A stretch of DNA of 64,000 nt from Uloborus plumipes (GCA_038373865.1 JAXGGA010002887.1:1-64000), one strand, 5' to 3'. Counted from the stretch's first letter, positions 48,318 to 60,018 are shown. Translations and numbers: made by a program. The notes: generated by a model from the letters alone, not told the origin.

Positions 48318-48469
48318 ACTTGGGACCCGGAGTGAGACAGGGTACTTCTGGAAATCGATTTATAATAAATTGTTTTTTGAATTGTGGAATCATGTCTTTC
48401 TGTGCTGTAGTATAAGGAATTTAGGACATAAAAGCAAAATTATGATCAATTTATTGAAAATATTAGTTA
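48318..48469. repeat. Tandem trimer, unit 2, left part
   Basis: Matches 47321-47478 and ends ATTAGTTA, the exact point of a Helitron insertion. The remaining part is at 49227-49251. Confidence 0.85.
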
Positions 48470-48492
48470 CTAGGTGACCCGTGCGGAATTCC

Positions 48493-48551
<59 letters not shown>

Positions 48552-49226
48552 CTAAACTTAAAATTTAATACGACAATTTTTATTGGCTTCATTTGCACAA
48601 CATCGCCATCTACTGCCGTCGTTCTGACAACTTTTCAAAGAGATCAAAGACACGTTCACTTTTACAACTACTACAAAAGTGATACCCTATATTAAAATCA
48701 AATACCCAAGGCTACTACTAAACTAAATACTAACGTTATCGCAAAACTACCATAGTATTTTGAAACAATAAAAGTTACAATTAAGGTTTACCGAGCTAAG
48801 CCTTGGCTTGAAATGTCGCATTTAAAATTGATTTGAACAAAAATGGTAACGATTTTAACAGTTGAGCAAAAAATTTAACTTTTTCAAACTTCAATCGCTT
48901 ATAAGTCGCTTAAACGTGGATTTTCGAGATTCTCGTTACGCGGCGCTAGCGGAGAAACGTTCTAAAGAACGCATTTTTTTTAATCTTTCGAATGAAATCA
49001 AAATGGAGACGATACGACAATTATTTCGCTAGATAGAGTCAATTTTGTGCCCAAAAATTGAAGTTCGAATAAAAAACGAACCGACACTTTTTAGAGGGTG
49101 GGTCTAATTTTCGTCAATAGCCCGCGGGATAAGCTTCAAAATCATAAATTTTCTTGCAATTCGATAAAGAAATGAGCGAGTTTCGACCGGGTATAGGATT
49201 CAACTTAGAGAATTAATATATAGAGA
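48470..49226 (-). mobile_element. Helitron with precise A|T insertion and empty site
   Basis: The minus strand starts TCTCTATATATTAATTC at 49226, a textbook Helitron 5' end. It finishes GCGGAATTCCGC (12-bp palindrome), ACGGGTCAC, CTAG at 48470. Host bases are A at 48469 and T at 49227. Trimer unit 1 carries the same site unfilled (ATTAGTTATAAC, 47471-47482). The 757-bp element has no coding and a 54-base A-run near its 3' end. Confidence 0.9.
48495..48548. repeat. 54-base homopolymer A run
   Basis: Uninterrupted A tract directly after the Helitron 3' hairpin on the plus strand. The length is unusual for the window, and its exact size may be affected by sequencing or assembly. Confidence 0.9.
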
Positions 49227-49435
49227 TAATTTACAGGTTGCGTTATTATTTCGACCCGTAGTGAGACAGGATGCTTTTGAAAATCGATTAAAAATAAATT
49301 GTTTTGGAAATTGGAGCATTATACTTTTCAGTGCTATAGTATAAGAAATTTAGGAAGTAAAACAAAATCATAATCACATTGCAGTCAAAATATTTGTTAA
49401 AAATTTTAGGTCTCCGGATTTTTATGCTCAACCTA
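49227..49435. repeat. Tandem trimer, end of unit 2 and unit 3
   Basis: 49227-49251 completes unit 2. 49252-49435 is unit 3, with GACCCGTAGTGAGACAGG, AAATAAATTGTTTT and AAATATTTGTTAAAAATTTT at the expected offsets. Confidence 0.8.
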
Positions 49436-49764
49436 ACACCCGTGTAATTAGTTTCTAGGTTAAGTGGCTGAGTTTTATGGCAAAAAGGTTTTTTTCTAGA
49501 AGAGGTGGAAAACACACAAAACGTAATTCTTAAAAAATATTTTTTAAAGTGTTTAAGTGTATAACGAACTTGTTAATTTCACTAAATTTTTACATAACTA
49601 TTCAAAACTGTAAGTTTATTCTACTACATTTTTAACAACACATTTAAAACATTTTTAACTGGATTTCGAAAAAATAATCAACATTTTAATTCATTACTCG
49701 ATTAAATGAATATAAAATTTCATCATCTCTTCTCTATCTCTATCTCTTCTCTATCTCTTCTCTA
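49436..49764. other. Spacer ending in a CT-rich tandem
   Basis: A TCTCTATC-type repeat (about 49724-49769) leads into the Helitron 5' end, whose own first bases are TCTCTACT. Confidence 0.5.
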
Positions 49765-50632
49765 TCTCTACTAATAATAAAGCTGAAGGTTTGTCTGTCT
49801 TTCTGTCTGTTACGCGCGTAGCGCCAAAACCGTTCGGTCGATTTTCATGCCACTTGGCACAAAATTAGTTTGTAGCATGTAGTTTTGCACCTCGAAGCGA
49901 TTTTTCGAGCATTCCATTTCGTTCTTTTTCTATTCGAATTCTTAGCGGAAATTCGATAAAATAGGGAAGAAATATTCCATACACATTTTCAAGTCTTATG
50001 TCATTCGAAAGCTTGAAATTTTCTGCACAAAATGATGTTTTTTCGAAGTTTCTACGATCACCAGGAGAGCTGTAACAATTGCTTTTAGAATCCCGGAATT
50101 CAAGGCTTATCTTCAGTAAAGCAAGCCAAACGATTCTAAAATGGTTAATGAAATAAATTATTTTATCAACGGAAATCAACTTTTAATGTTGTTACCATGG
50201 TTACGTTTTTATTTCGTTTATTTGTTTCGTTCTTTTTCCATTAATAATTTTAAAAATGTATTTGTTTTTGTAGCAATCCAAACTCCAAGCCTAATTAAAA
50301 TTAGTCAAATGAAATATAATAAAATCGTGATAAGATGGCACTTGTCAATCAAATGAGAAATCGAGTCCTTTCTTTAAAAAAGGTAGAGAAGGAAGAAACT
50401 GACACGTACCATTGTTGTGAGTTTAGAGATATTTTGGCTATCTGACGAGTTGTGTAGAAGAGGGAAACATTGTTTAACTAAATGAGGTCAAAAAAGAAAC
50501 AACATGATAGTAAACCATTCTAAATTTATCGTCTGGCAAAACATATTTTATTTCCTTTTTTAGCCTACTTTCCCGTTAAAAATAAAAGAGACGAAAAAAG
50601 CATTAAAATTGGCTTAATGCATCTAAAAAATG

Positions 50633-50697
50633 TCGCCAAGTCCAAAAAATATCGCCAAGTCCAAAAAATATCGCCAAGCCCAAAAAATATCGCCAAG
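50633..50697. repeat. 19-bp tandem repeat, four copies
   Basis: TCGCCAAGTCCAAAAAATA units start at 50633, 50652, 50671 and 50690. Confidence 0.95.
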
Positions 50698-50830
50698 TAA
50701 AAAAAAAGTCAAAAAGAAACAAAAAAATGAAATAAATATCGAAAAATTAAAAATTTGAAAGTAGGGTATTGAGATGGGGAATTTGTGTGTCTGTCTGTCG
50801 GTCGGTCGGTCGGTCTGTCTGTCTCCCCCT

Positions 50831-51150
50831 AATAACTTTTGAATGAACATTCCGATTTGGACAAACTTTTTTTTGTTGGAAATATCTCGGCGAGTACAGC
50901 TCATTCCCATATTTGATTTTTTGATTTGAACAATTTTTGGTTCAACTTTGAGCCGTTCAAATAACCGGTCCCGCGATACTAACTTTTTAATGAACAGTCC
51001 GATTTGAACAAACTTTTTTTTGTTGGAAAGAACTTTTCAAGGATACTTCATTCCCGTATTTACATTTCCGATTTGAACAATTTTTCGTTCAACATTGAAC
51101 CGCTCAAGCAAGCTGTCACCCCTAATAACTTTTGAGTAAACAGTTCGAAA
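50831..51150. repeat. 147-bp tandem repeat, about 2.2 copies
   Basis: AATAACTTTTGAATGAACA-like starts lie at 50831, 50978 and 51124. Each is followed by a gap and TTTTTTTTGTTGGAAA, then GATTTGAACAATTTTT. Confidence 0.88.
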
Positions 51151-52521
51151 AAAAAATGACTAACTGTGCAGACGATTTTTTGTTTATTTATTCATTTGTT
51201 TTATTGAATTTATTATTATTATTATTTTTTTTGGCAGACGATTTTTTTTTGTAACAAAAATGTTTCATTCACGAGGGCATTTTATTCTTTATTTATATTT
51301 AACAACTGGCAACGGATTAAAAGTGAAATTCGAGACATTTTATCAACGGACGAGTTTTTTTTTCTTTTTTTTCTTTATTTTTTTTCTTTCTTTGATAAAA
51401 TGTGTTTTGATGTACTTTGTACTTTTAATTTTTTTTTTTGAAAACAATTGAGGAATTTTTCTACGGAAGAACTGTAACAGTTACATTCTTTAAAAGGTGC
51501 GACAAAGCTTTATTTATTCATTTATTTACTTTTTATGTGTCTATTTCATCTGATGAGAGGGGTATATTTTGCTTTTAGAAATCAGCTTCAAGTGCTAAAA
51601 AGGTATGTTTGACATAATTTTTAGTCTTAGATAATCAAGAGAATAATGATCAGATGCTAGAATGCCGATGTCGATGTACGGGAAAGTAGGCTCGTTTAGT
51701 TCTTGACAGAACTTCTTGTTTTTTATTTCAATATAAATTGCAGTAAATGGCTTGAGTGAACGAGTTTGGCTTTTAATTTATCATTTGCTGGTTGATGTTT
51801 GTCGATGTTTATTGTTTTTATTATCATGGTGAAGAATAATGCACGAAATTTCTATTATTTTGTTTTTGAAGGTAGGAAAGAAAACTTTCTTCTTCTTTTA
51901 AACTTTGGTAAGATTTCTGTGAGCAGCAAAATTGTTCTTATTTTCTCTTTTGGCTTATTTTTGTCCCCCAAGGGGGTTTTTACCAGTTTTATGGGGTAAA
52001 TCAGTGTTAATTTCAATGCAGACAAAAGTGATATGAATTGGCGCGACCACTTGGCGAAATATAGCCAAGCTTTTAGTCGCCAGGTGTTTGACGCCAATTT
52101 GGCGACATATCGCCAAGTTGGCGGCAAATTTGGCGAAAAAAAATATTTTTTTTATTTTGGTTCAATTTGGCGCTATTGGCGATATTTTGCGAAAAATCCA
52201 CTGAATGATGTTAAAATCGGCGATGTTTAGGAGATTAATCAATGAAAAACATTTTTTTGCATTGTTTTGTGGCAAACTAGGGATGTAAATGTTTGAATTG
52301 TTATCTTGCTCACTCCAAGCACTATTTTAGCACTTAAGGCATCTACTAAGAAATTTACACGTAAAAGGAAGTAGTGTGGGGTCCATGCCAAATTTTTATA
52401 TCATTCTTTAAAAGAATTACAGTTGAATAACTAAAATAGAGTATTTTTTCTGCTATATCAATTTTTTACATATGAATTTTTAATTTTATACCACGGGCAA
52501 AGCCGTGCGGGTACCGCTAGT

Positions 52522-53397
52522 CGTTATCATAAAATTGTAAGACTTAATTTTACTCTTCAGAAAGTTTGACGTTTTGATTTTTGAAAATAAAAAGTTTTGA
52601 AACGTAATATTTGAAAATATTAATTGTTCCTTCTCCTACTTTCTAGTATGCTAATATTTTATTTGAAATGCTTGACGACTTTTTTGAGATCCGTTTTCGA
52701 TTTCCAACGCGTGACATATGAACGTTGGGGCATTAAAAACATCTTTGCATCTGGTAAATAACTTTTAAAGTAACACAGCTTTCGAAAAAAATTATAAAAT
52801 AAATCTCCTTAAAAGATAAATGCTGCAAGTAAAGATCATGTTTTAGAATGATTACCTGGATACAAATGTATTTTCAATGATATTTCCCCCAACTTATCTC
52901 TGAAGTGTTTAACTTCCAACTTTTAGATTACTCTTGCTGATAAATGATGTCGAAAATCTAATGATACTGAGTTACATATTTGGTAAATAATTCTCTTTAA
53001 ATGCAGTGCTAAATGTTTTGATTCTTGGGGGAACCACGGAACTTCTTTTAAGAACCAGCTAATTTTTAAGAAATCACGTAAGTGTTAGCCTCTATCAGGG
53101 CACCGTTTAGAAAACTCTACTATAAAATAGAATCTTTTTTACACGTTGAAGGGAATTCAGCATCATCCCCCCCCCCCCTTCATTTAAACTTGATTGTTGA
53201 ACCTGCGTTGCTTGACACGGCTTTTATTTTCGAAGTTGACCGTCCAATGCAGCTAGTTCTATAAATTGATTTTAAAACGTAATTTAGTTGTGCAATGAAC
53301 ATTGTAAGATCCGCGCGAATTATACAAGACAATAGTTATAGCAAGATTTTCTAGATTTATTTTTCTGCCCACCACTCTTTTACATCAAAGAACTGAG
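52522..53397. other. Unassigned AT-rich DNA upstream of the exon
   Basis: No repeat or exon identified; a C-run lies at about 53167-53177. Confidence 0.4.
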
Positions 53398-53403
53398 TAT
53401 AAA
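53398..53403 (+). promoter_or_regulatory. Possible TATA box
   Basis: TATAAA lies 269 bases upstream of the coding ATG at 53672. In an AT-rich window such a match is common, so it is only a candidate. A competing explanation is that the first coding exon is reached by splicing, with an acceptor-like TTCCTTTTTAGGCAG ending at 53455. Confidence 0.2.
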
Positions 53404-53671
53404 TGCAATTAATAGAATATATACAAATTAATTTTAGATATTCCTTTTTAGGCAGTGAAATGAGCTAATCCACCATGTGCCCCGATTCTGGAACCATGTG
53501 CGTCAGGTTGAAATGTTTATCTTCTGCGACCATTTTTAAGACTTGTGTAGTGAGACGGACATAAATGCACAAAAGGACCTCGGCCACATGATATGACATT
53601 GGGTGAATCTCGCGAAATTAATTTAATGAGGACTATTAGTGAAGACAATGTGATGTAACTTGAGATCGACA

Positions 53672-53810
53672 ATGGCAACTTGGAGTCGAAAATGCACCGG
53701 AATGACCCAGGAAGAAGTGGACGCCCTGCATATGAAAATAGCCATGAAGCAGGAACAGCACCTGATTCCGCTGAAGGAAGATCTGGCTGATTGGCTGAAC
53801 AAAACACTGG
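53672..53810 (+). CDS. First coding exon of a GAS2-like (calponin-homology) protein, partial
   Basis: The ATG at 53672 has an in-frame TGA 21 bases upstream, so it is the likely start. The exon encodes 46 complete codons plus the first base of the next (phase-1 intron) and stops at a consensus donor, G|GTGAGT. The C-terminal part of the peptide, HLIPLKEDLADWLNKTL, matches the segment that opens the calponin-homology domain of GAS2-family proteins (typically ..LLPMKEDLALWL..LLG). These proteins bind actin through the CH domain and microtubules through a later GAR domain. Codon third positions are strongly GC-biased, unlike the flanking DNA, and there is no stop before the donor. The continuation of the CH domain was not found in the next 10 kb, so the first intron is long or extends past the window. 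The family call comes from motif memory; a different CH-domain protein is the main alternative. Confidence 0.82.
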
Positions 53811-53816
53811 GTGAGT
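53811..53816 (+). other. Splice donor of the GAS2-like exon
   Basis: ACACTGG|GTGAGT is a strong donor match. Reading past it in frame gives a stop after eight codons, supporting splicing here. Confidence 0.85.
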
Positions 53817-55479
53817 TGTGCTCGTGTATATATTAGTGCCAATTTAGACTTGTCACCAGTTTGTCGTTCATTTGTAAGTCGTGGTTAGAATGAAAGTGGT
53901 TTAAGTCATTTTAACAGTTTCGAGTAATTGCACATCAGTATCCTTTTTTTTTCTTTATTACAAACCAGTTTTTATCAACAGTTGCTTGCAGCCTGTTTTA
54001 AATGAATTACACTACGTTCATTTTGTATTTACGACGTGTTTACCGAAAGAAAGTCTAGTACAGTCAAATACAGGCTCAGGTTTTAAAAATATAAAATTAG
54101 TCTTTTGATCAGTTTAATACACTTAATATAGGAACTGAAGAGGAATACGCCCACGCTTAACTCAATTTGTAACATTTTTGACTGACATCACTATCATTCT
54201 AACCCGTTACATATTTTAAACTTAAATTTTTATTTCCTGATTTACAGTGGGCTGTTTTACAAAGATCCGGGTATGTAAAAAAATTAAAAGCCCTTCATCA
54301 AATTGAAGCACATCAAGTGATTTAAGCTTTAGTTATTCTAGCGTTGTCAAATATTCTTTTTGATTGATTGCATCATAAAATTGGCATCTAAATCACATAG
54401 AACAAAGACAGTATTCGTTTTGCTTCTCCTTAGCACTGGTCCAACTAAGTGAATGGCAAATTATAACCTAAAGTAAATTTTCGGTTTAGTCAGAGGCCGG
54501 AAGACAACCGTCAATGATTTACAGGTCATTCTTTTATCCAATTGAGGTTGCTAAATCCTCATACTCTTTTGCCATTCGTATCCCATAAAACCTCATGAAC
54601 TCATAAGGCCGGCCATCAAACGAGGTACATCAACAAGATTGGGCGATCTTTCCACAATAAAATCAAACTTAAACATATCTTACATCTCCGCTGCATTGTA
54701 TCTTTAATGTTTCTTTAAGTACGGCAAATGTCCCGGCTTCATGAACCGTAAGGTCCAAAACGGATTCACTTCCTATGTCAAAACGTTAAACTTGAAGTGA
54801 TGATGGGCCGTCACGCTTTTGTTCGCAAAAAGAAACTTCTGCTTTTTATGACATCGTTCCGGGTGGATGCTTTTATGAAAGTACTCGTGATTTTATTACT
54901 CTGCCGGAATTACTTTGTCTCATGGTTTGGAGCTGGTTTGGTCAATCAACTTAAACAGTATGGATTACGGGAAGACACTAGCCTAATAAGAATTTTGTTT
55001 TGAAGCGGGAGGGAAGGGGGGGGGGACAGGTCCTTTTCTCCTAAGAAGGGTCTGGTCGTCTAACACCAAGATGGACATTTAAAACAATATTAGCGATTTG
55101 CAGTGATAATAAATGAAATCGGGGGGCGCTCAATTTAAAACTTTTGGAAGGAGGAAAATTCTCCATTTGTGGAATGAAATTTCAATTATACCGAATGATT
55201 AAATACGAGAGAGCACAAACATACCATACATTTATAACATCCAATCAGAAAAAGCATTAGGCATCATTGAAAAACAATTTTAAAATTAAATATAAAAATA
55301 ATAATAAACCTCATTGTTTCGATATTACATTCAAATTCGCCGAATCGTCAGCTAAATTTGCCGAATAAGAAAGTTTTATGAAGGTTCACAGAGATCTTCC
55401 GTGACCTCAAATAGAATGAAAATTGAATGAAATCTGATTGCGTCTTTGGCTAACCAACATTGGATATCGCAGCCCCCTT
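53817..55479 (+). other. Start of the first coding intron, unassigned
   Basis: Contains no recognised CH-domain continuation. A 23-base segment at 54250-54272 between ATTTACAG and GTATGT looks like a micro-exon but would read VGCFTKIR, which does not fit the family. A GC-richer patch at 54490-54650 is unassigned. A G-run lies at about 55016-55026. Confidence 0.4.
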
Positions 55480-55685
55480 AATTTCCAGAGTAGAGTAGCA
55501 GGCATAGTACATCTGTTTCGGTCCCTTGTCAATATACCAGTTCTCAGTGCTTCAGCCCTCAAGAAGCAATAGCCCTCTTAAAACTATCCATTCCCTGCTC
55601 GTTACAGCTTCTTCCTTAAGCTGTTCCAAATATCTACAACCAGTGCTGCCAGAAGAAGAAAAATACTTGGGAGGAACTCACTGAA
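55480..55685 (-). pseudogene. Fragment of a non-LTR retrotransposon ORF2 C-terminus
   Basis: On the minus strand, VVDIWNSLRKK, then a frameshift to EEAV, then a further shift to MDSFKRAI matches the pattern RVVxxWNSLPEEVV..SVNSFKxxLD. That pattern is common at the C-terminus of reverse-transcriptase ORFs of CR1/L2/Jockey-type LINEs. Stops and frameshifts show it is dead. No reverse transcriptase core motif is nearby, so it is 5'-truncated, as is usual. Confidence 0.6.
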
Positions 55686-57742
55686 ATGAAATGTGATTTG
55701 AAACCAATTTACATTACATTTTTACGAAAAAAAAAGAGAGAAACGGCGCCCCCTTTGCTTTCCCCCAACTTCCACACTGCCTATATCAATAAAGTAGTAA
55801 TGTTTCCTTATTTCCAGATTAGCATGAAGTTTGAGCAGTTAAAACAATGTCCCTGGTTCTGACTTCCTTGAAAAAAAAAAAAGGCCTATTTTGATCAATT
55901 TAAACAATTAACCCTCTGACTGCTCAATTTTCTTGACGAAGTTTTTAAAAATATGCATATTTTTTTATGTATGAGAAACCAATATAAAACTTATGTACTA
56001 AATTTACACATATTACGTTAGAAACTATCCTTAATATGATAAATCTTGCAACAAGGTACAAGAAAAGTTCTACCTTCATGTTCTTTACACCGAATTCGAA
56101 CAACAATACTATTTTTTTTTTCCAATTTTTGAGCAATAAAAACCACACTTTCGATGAAATCCTTTCTTTACTAAATTAGGAGGTATCGGGCTTGTAAAAT
56201 AGCCGAGCGGTCTGTGCAAATGCTTCAGAAAATTCATAGCTGACATTTAAACGATGGAATTGCGGAATAAGGTTTTAAATTACGTTGTGCACGTGAAAAT
56301 CGCGGAATGAGCAACTTTTGTTACTTCTTCGTTTCCCGTGGAAATCGCGAGATAAGCAACCAGAGGGTTAAAGCATCCCTCATCTGACTCTCCTTGGCGA
56401 TGTAATATACAAAGTACATACTTTTATTACGCGTTTTAAGTCTAAATTCATAATCTAAACTGAAAATCACCTAACGAACCCAGTGCTAGATTAAGGAAGG
56501 AACAAACCACTTTGCACGGGCGGTAACTTTGGGGGATGGGGGGGGGGAGAAATGTACCCTATATTACCTCTATTTTACCCCTAACTTGAAGTAAAAACTT
56601 GTGGGAAGATGTGCAAGATCAGCCGTTTCAAGGTGTCTTCGCTTGGAAAAATCCCAGATCCGGCATGTTCCAGCACTGTAGCCCTAGTTTAAACAAATTT
56701 TTCACACAGGAAGAAATTATGAAGATGTGAACTAACTGTTCAACAAAACACGAGTAGAAAAGAATCAATTTTATTACAATGTTGATTTCAATTCGTTCTG
56801 ATGCGTATCGACTGGAAAATAATTCTGTCATGTCCAAATGAAGATAATTATTCTTGCCCGTGGCATTCGACAAGCTGAAGAAGCTCCGATTTTCACTAAT
56901 GATTACATCAGACTAAAATCCGTTTATATTCCATGAATAAAAGGCCACCGCGTCTAATTATCGCCATTTATTACTGCGCAACACATGCAGATGAGCAGGA
57001 AAAAAAACCCCGGGCGTAACTCTAGCTTACTTTTTTTTTTCCTTACCTGGGAAAAAAATGAAACAAAATACATCGTCTGCCTGTGATGTGTGTGTGTACG
57101 TTTTTATCATCTACTACCCGGCATCCAAGAAGGTTCGAATGCCCACCACTTTTGTCTGTGCTCGTGGGTCACGTGGTTCAAGGTGCTGTTTATCATTCAC
57201 TCATGGCAGCTTGAAAGGTTGATGAGAAAGTGAGTTTCAATATCAAGGTCTGAGTTTTTACTACTTTCAAAAGGCTTTTATTGTGGTTACGACTAATAAA
57301 GTTGCAGTAGTTAGAAGCGTGAAACCAGTACAATTAACATTTTGCATATGGTCTGTTTGTAGACGCACAACCATTCTTTTTCTACTGAAGTAGGTAATTA
57401 AACTGTGTATATATAATTAAACTATGTATACATAAGTGTGTGTGTGTGAGAGAGAGAGTGAGCGAAAAAATAATAACTGAATTTTTATTTTTTTGTGATT
57501 CCTTATAAATCTTTACGCCAATAATGCCCAACCTATGGCCCTAGGGCCGCACGCAATTCCACGAAGCTGACTCCTGTCTTTTGTTCAGTGTAACAAATCG
57601 AAAACAAATATTAGACACAACCACAAACTTGTAGCCAAATATTCAGAAATTGGTTTCTGGAAAACAAACGCAGACTTCACAATTAATAAAGTGAGCATCA
57701 AGTTAAAATAACAACAATTTTTGGTTTATCCATTAGTTATAC
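55686..57742. other. Unassigned DNA with a possible hAT end
   Basis: A TG/AG simple repeat lies at about 57434-57463. ATGCCCAACCTATGGCCCTA at about 57525 looks like the subterminal part of a hAT element, but its partner is missing. A G-run lies at about 56537-56548. Confidence 0.4.
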
Positions 57743-58692
57743 ATGGGCGATTCTCTGTAAACTGGCAATTGGCTGTCCGGACCGAGTATTTAAAAAATAA
57801 TAAAGTGTAATAAAGTAATTATCGCTCTTAATACAAGTAAAGCATTAATACTCTGTGGCCCAATTGTATTTGGTTAGATAACAATTTCATTTTTTTTTCT
57901 AGAAATTATCTAAGTGCTAAAAACACAGTCCCCTGGCTGTCCCAATCGTATTGTCTAACACTTCAAGGTAATATTCCAAAAATCCTACCAACATTACATA
58001 AATTTGGCAATTAATATCTAAAAATAGAAAAATGTAGCTATATTTTTTTCATTATATAAGGTCTAATTACGTATTTCTAAAACTTAAAATTGTAATGTAA
58101 ATTCTGTCCGGAGATTTTTCAAACAGTCCCCTGAGACAAATTCAAAGCTCCAATAGAAAAAATCTGCTGCTTTTGCAAATGTTTTTTGACATAAAGTTTA
58201 AAGCAATCAGTGTGAATTTGCCGAAATTGCTGAGAGCGGTGTTTAAACGATATTTTGTTTTGTTTGAGAGCTACATTTGTGATGAAAGTATGCATCAGGA
58301 TCGTTGCGAAAACAGTCCTCTGAGAAGTGGTTTTATTAATGCCAATTAGTTTAATTATGAAACATATTAGTTATTATGTCCACGATTTGTGCCTAAATTT
58401 ATAGGTAGTCTCGTAACTAATTATGTACCAATAGTTTTGCAGATATTACGCAACAAAGAGTAAAAACACAGTCACCTGGCACAGTCCCCTGCCTAGTTGT
58501 ACCAGGCGGGGGACTTACCCCCTATCACAATTTATCTGAAAAACACAAGCTTCAATTGGCTCTCTTTCAAACCAAAGAAATAGATTCATTTTCTGAGCAA
58601 TAGTATTATAATTATACGAACATTTCAAAAAACCATGCCCGGACAGATTTCGTGTGAAAAATGACGAGTTTACAGAGAATTGCCCACATACT
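57743..58692. mobile_element. TIR element of 0.94 kb with ACAGTCCCCTG repeats
   Basis: GGGCGATTCTCTGTAAACT at about 57746 pairs, inverted, with AGTTTACAGAGAATTGCCC ending at about 58686. ACAT flanks both sides, a possible 4-bp target duplication. Subterminal GTCCGG / CCGGAC words follow. Five near-copies of ACAGTCCCCTG (57926, 58123, 58312, 58468, 58479) lie inside on one strand. No transposase. Superfamily undecided. Confidence 0.8.
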
Positions 58693-59311
58693 GGTGTCTA
58701 CGTGGTTGACGTTCAGTTCTCTCACGGGTTTCTTGCGTGTTGAAGCTTTTTACACTGACGAAAAGGCTCCGTTATATTCTTGAAATAGCTATATGCTGCA
58801 TTTTCTTGATAATTTGTGCTTTATTTGCATTGAGTTTTCACTTCAATCAACAGTTTTTTATTTCTACATTCCTATCTTAACTGTTCTCCCATATTGTCTA
58901 AGAAAATTTTAAATATTTGAAAATTTCTATCCTCTTAATATGAAGTGTCTTCCTCTGGTGCTAAAAAAACCCAAAAAAGTTGGGCAGCAGTATTTTACGC
59001 CATGATTTCCCACGTGAGAAGAGGGGGGGGGGGTTGGAGACGATGGCGCAGAAGGTGCCATTTAAATTTATGAGGATTGTTTCAAGTGATATTTTCTTCT
59101 TTTTTTGGGAGTGTGGCTCATTTTGGGGGCAGCTTGTAGTATTTGAGAGGAGGTGCGTCATAGCTCTTGGGGAGGGGGGGGGGGCTTGCACAAGACATAT
59201 TTTTTTAATATGCAAAGTCTTGAATATTAAATTAAGTACTATCAACAACGCACTAAATACAGAAATAATTAATTTTCTTCAGAGGGTGGGCCCAAATTGT
59301 GTGCACAATTC
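58693..59311. other. Unassigned; possible diverged hAT MITE
   Basis: G-runs at 59023-59033 and about 59170-59183 beside GATGGCGCAGAAGGTGCCAT resemble the interior of the CAGGGGTG MITE family, but the termini are not visible. Confidence 0.35.
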
Positions 59312-59484
59312 ATGATCAGTTGGAAAGCTTCTCTAGTGTTCAGAGATGTCTGACTCCGGATGGAGATGATTCCGGCCTCGAACCCCGGCTCGAACATGAA
59401 CCCACACTCTTCTTTCTCCTGTCCTTGTCTTTTCTCTGAGTGAATGTGTTGTGCTGCGAATGGTTGCCTACCCTATAAGTGGCT

Positions 59485-60018
59485 CTCTGTGGCAGGGGTG
59501 CCCATCCCCCCCCCCCAAGCTCAATGGCGCAAGTTCCCCCCAAAAATTTTCATAACCCTCTTGTGCTTTTTATTTTTATCCCTCTTTTTTGTTTTATTCA
59601 TTTTTTTATATTATTTATTTATTTTTTAAAACATTATTATTTTTTTAACATTATTTGTTTAGTTTTTGAAACTATAACAATTATTTTTTAAATATATTAT
59701 TAAATTTTAAAAAGTACGAATTATGCGCAGAATAGAACCGCTTTTTCTCCCCCTTCCAGACATTCTAAGCACACACACACACAAAATAAATAAATAAATA
59801 AGTGATAATAAAGAAATAAAAGAAATAATTTTAATTTTAAAATAAATTAATGAAGAAATTTTATTCAAAAAATCAACAAATAATTTAAATTAAAACAATA
59901 AATTCGAAAATAATTTAAATAAATAAATAAATTCGTTTAAAAAAATCCCCCCCCCCCCAAAATGTTGATGGAGCAAATTGCGCCATAATCCTCTTCTGTC
60001 GGCACCCCTGCTCTGTGG
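59485..60018. mobile_element. hAT-type MITE (CAGGGGTG family), uninterrupted copy
   Basis: CTCTGTGG is repeated exactly at 59485-59492 and 60011-60018. The element 59493-60010 (518 bp) starts CAGGGGTGCCC and ends GGCACCCCTG. It is the inverse-orientation sister of 8220-10002 and shares AAGCTCAATGGCGCAA and CCCTCTTGTGCTTTTTATTT. Non-coding, AT-rich core, C-runs near both ends. Confidence 0.96.

Larger units (their letters stand above)
49765..52520 (+). mobile_element. Helitron of 2.76 kb, plus strand, non-autonomous
   Basis: The 5' end is TCTCTACTAATAATAAAG after host A (49764). The 3' end has the stem CACGG..CCGTG, then CGGGTACCGCTAG before host T (52521), the complete Helitron signature. 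Inside are GTCTGTCTGTCGG microsatellites (about 49790 and 50784-50826), a 19-bp tandem array (50633-50697), a 147-bp tandem array (50831-51150) and a TTGGCG-rich segment (52037-52195). No Rep/helicase motif was found in any frame. Confidence 0.85.

Noticed and set aside
50633..50697. CRISPR-like array
   Set aside because: The four 19-bp units are head-to-tail with no spacers, in a eukaryotic Helitron.
54250..54272. 23-base micro-exon between ATTTACAG and GTATGT downstream of the GAS2-like exon
   Set aside because: Joined in phase it gives VGCFTKIR, which does not fit the CH-domain continuation (glycine-lysine-glutamate type) expected after WLNKTL.
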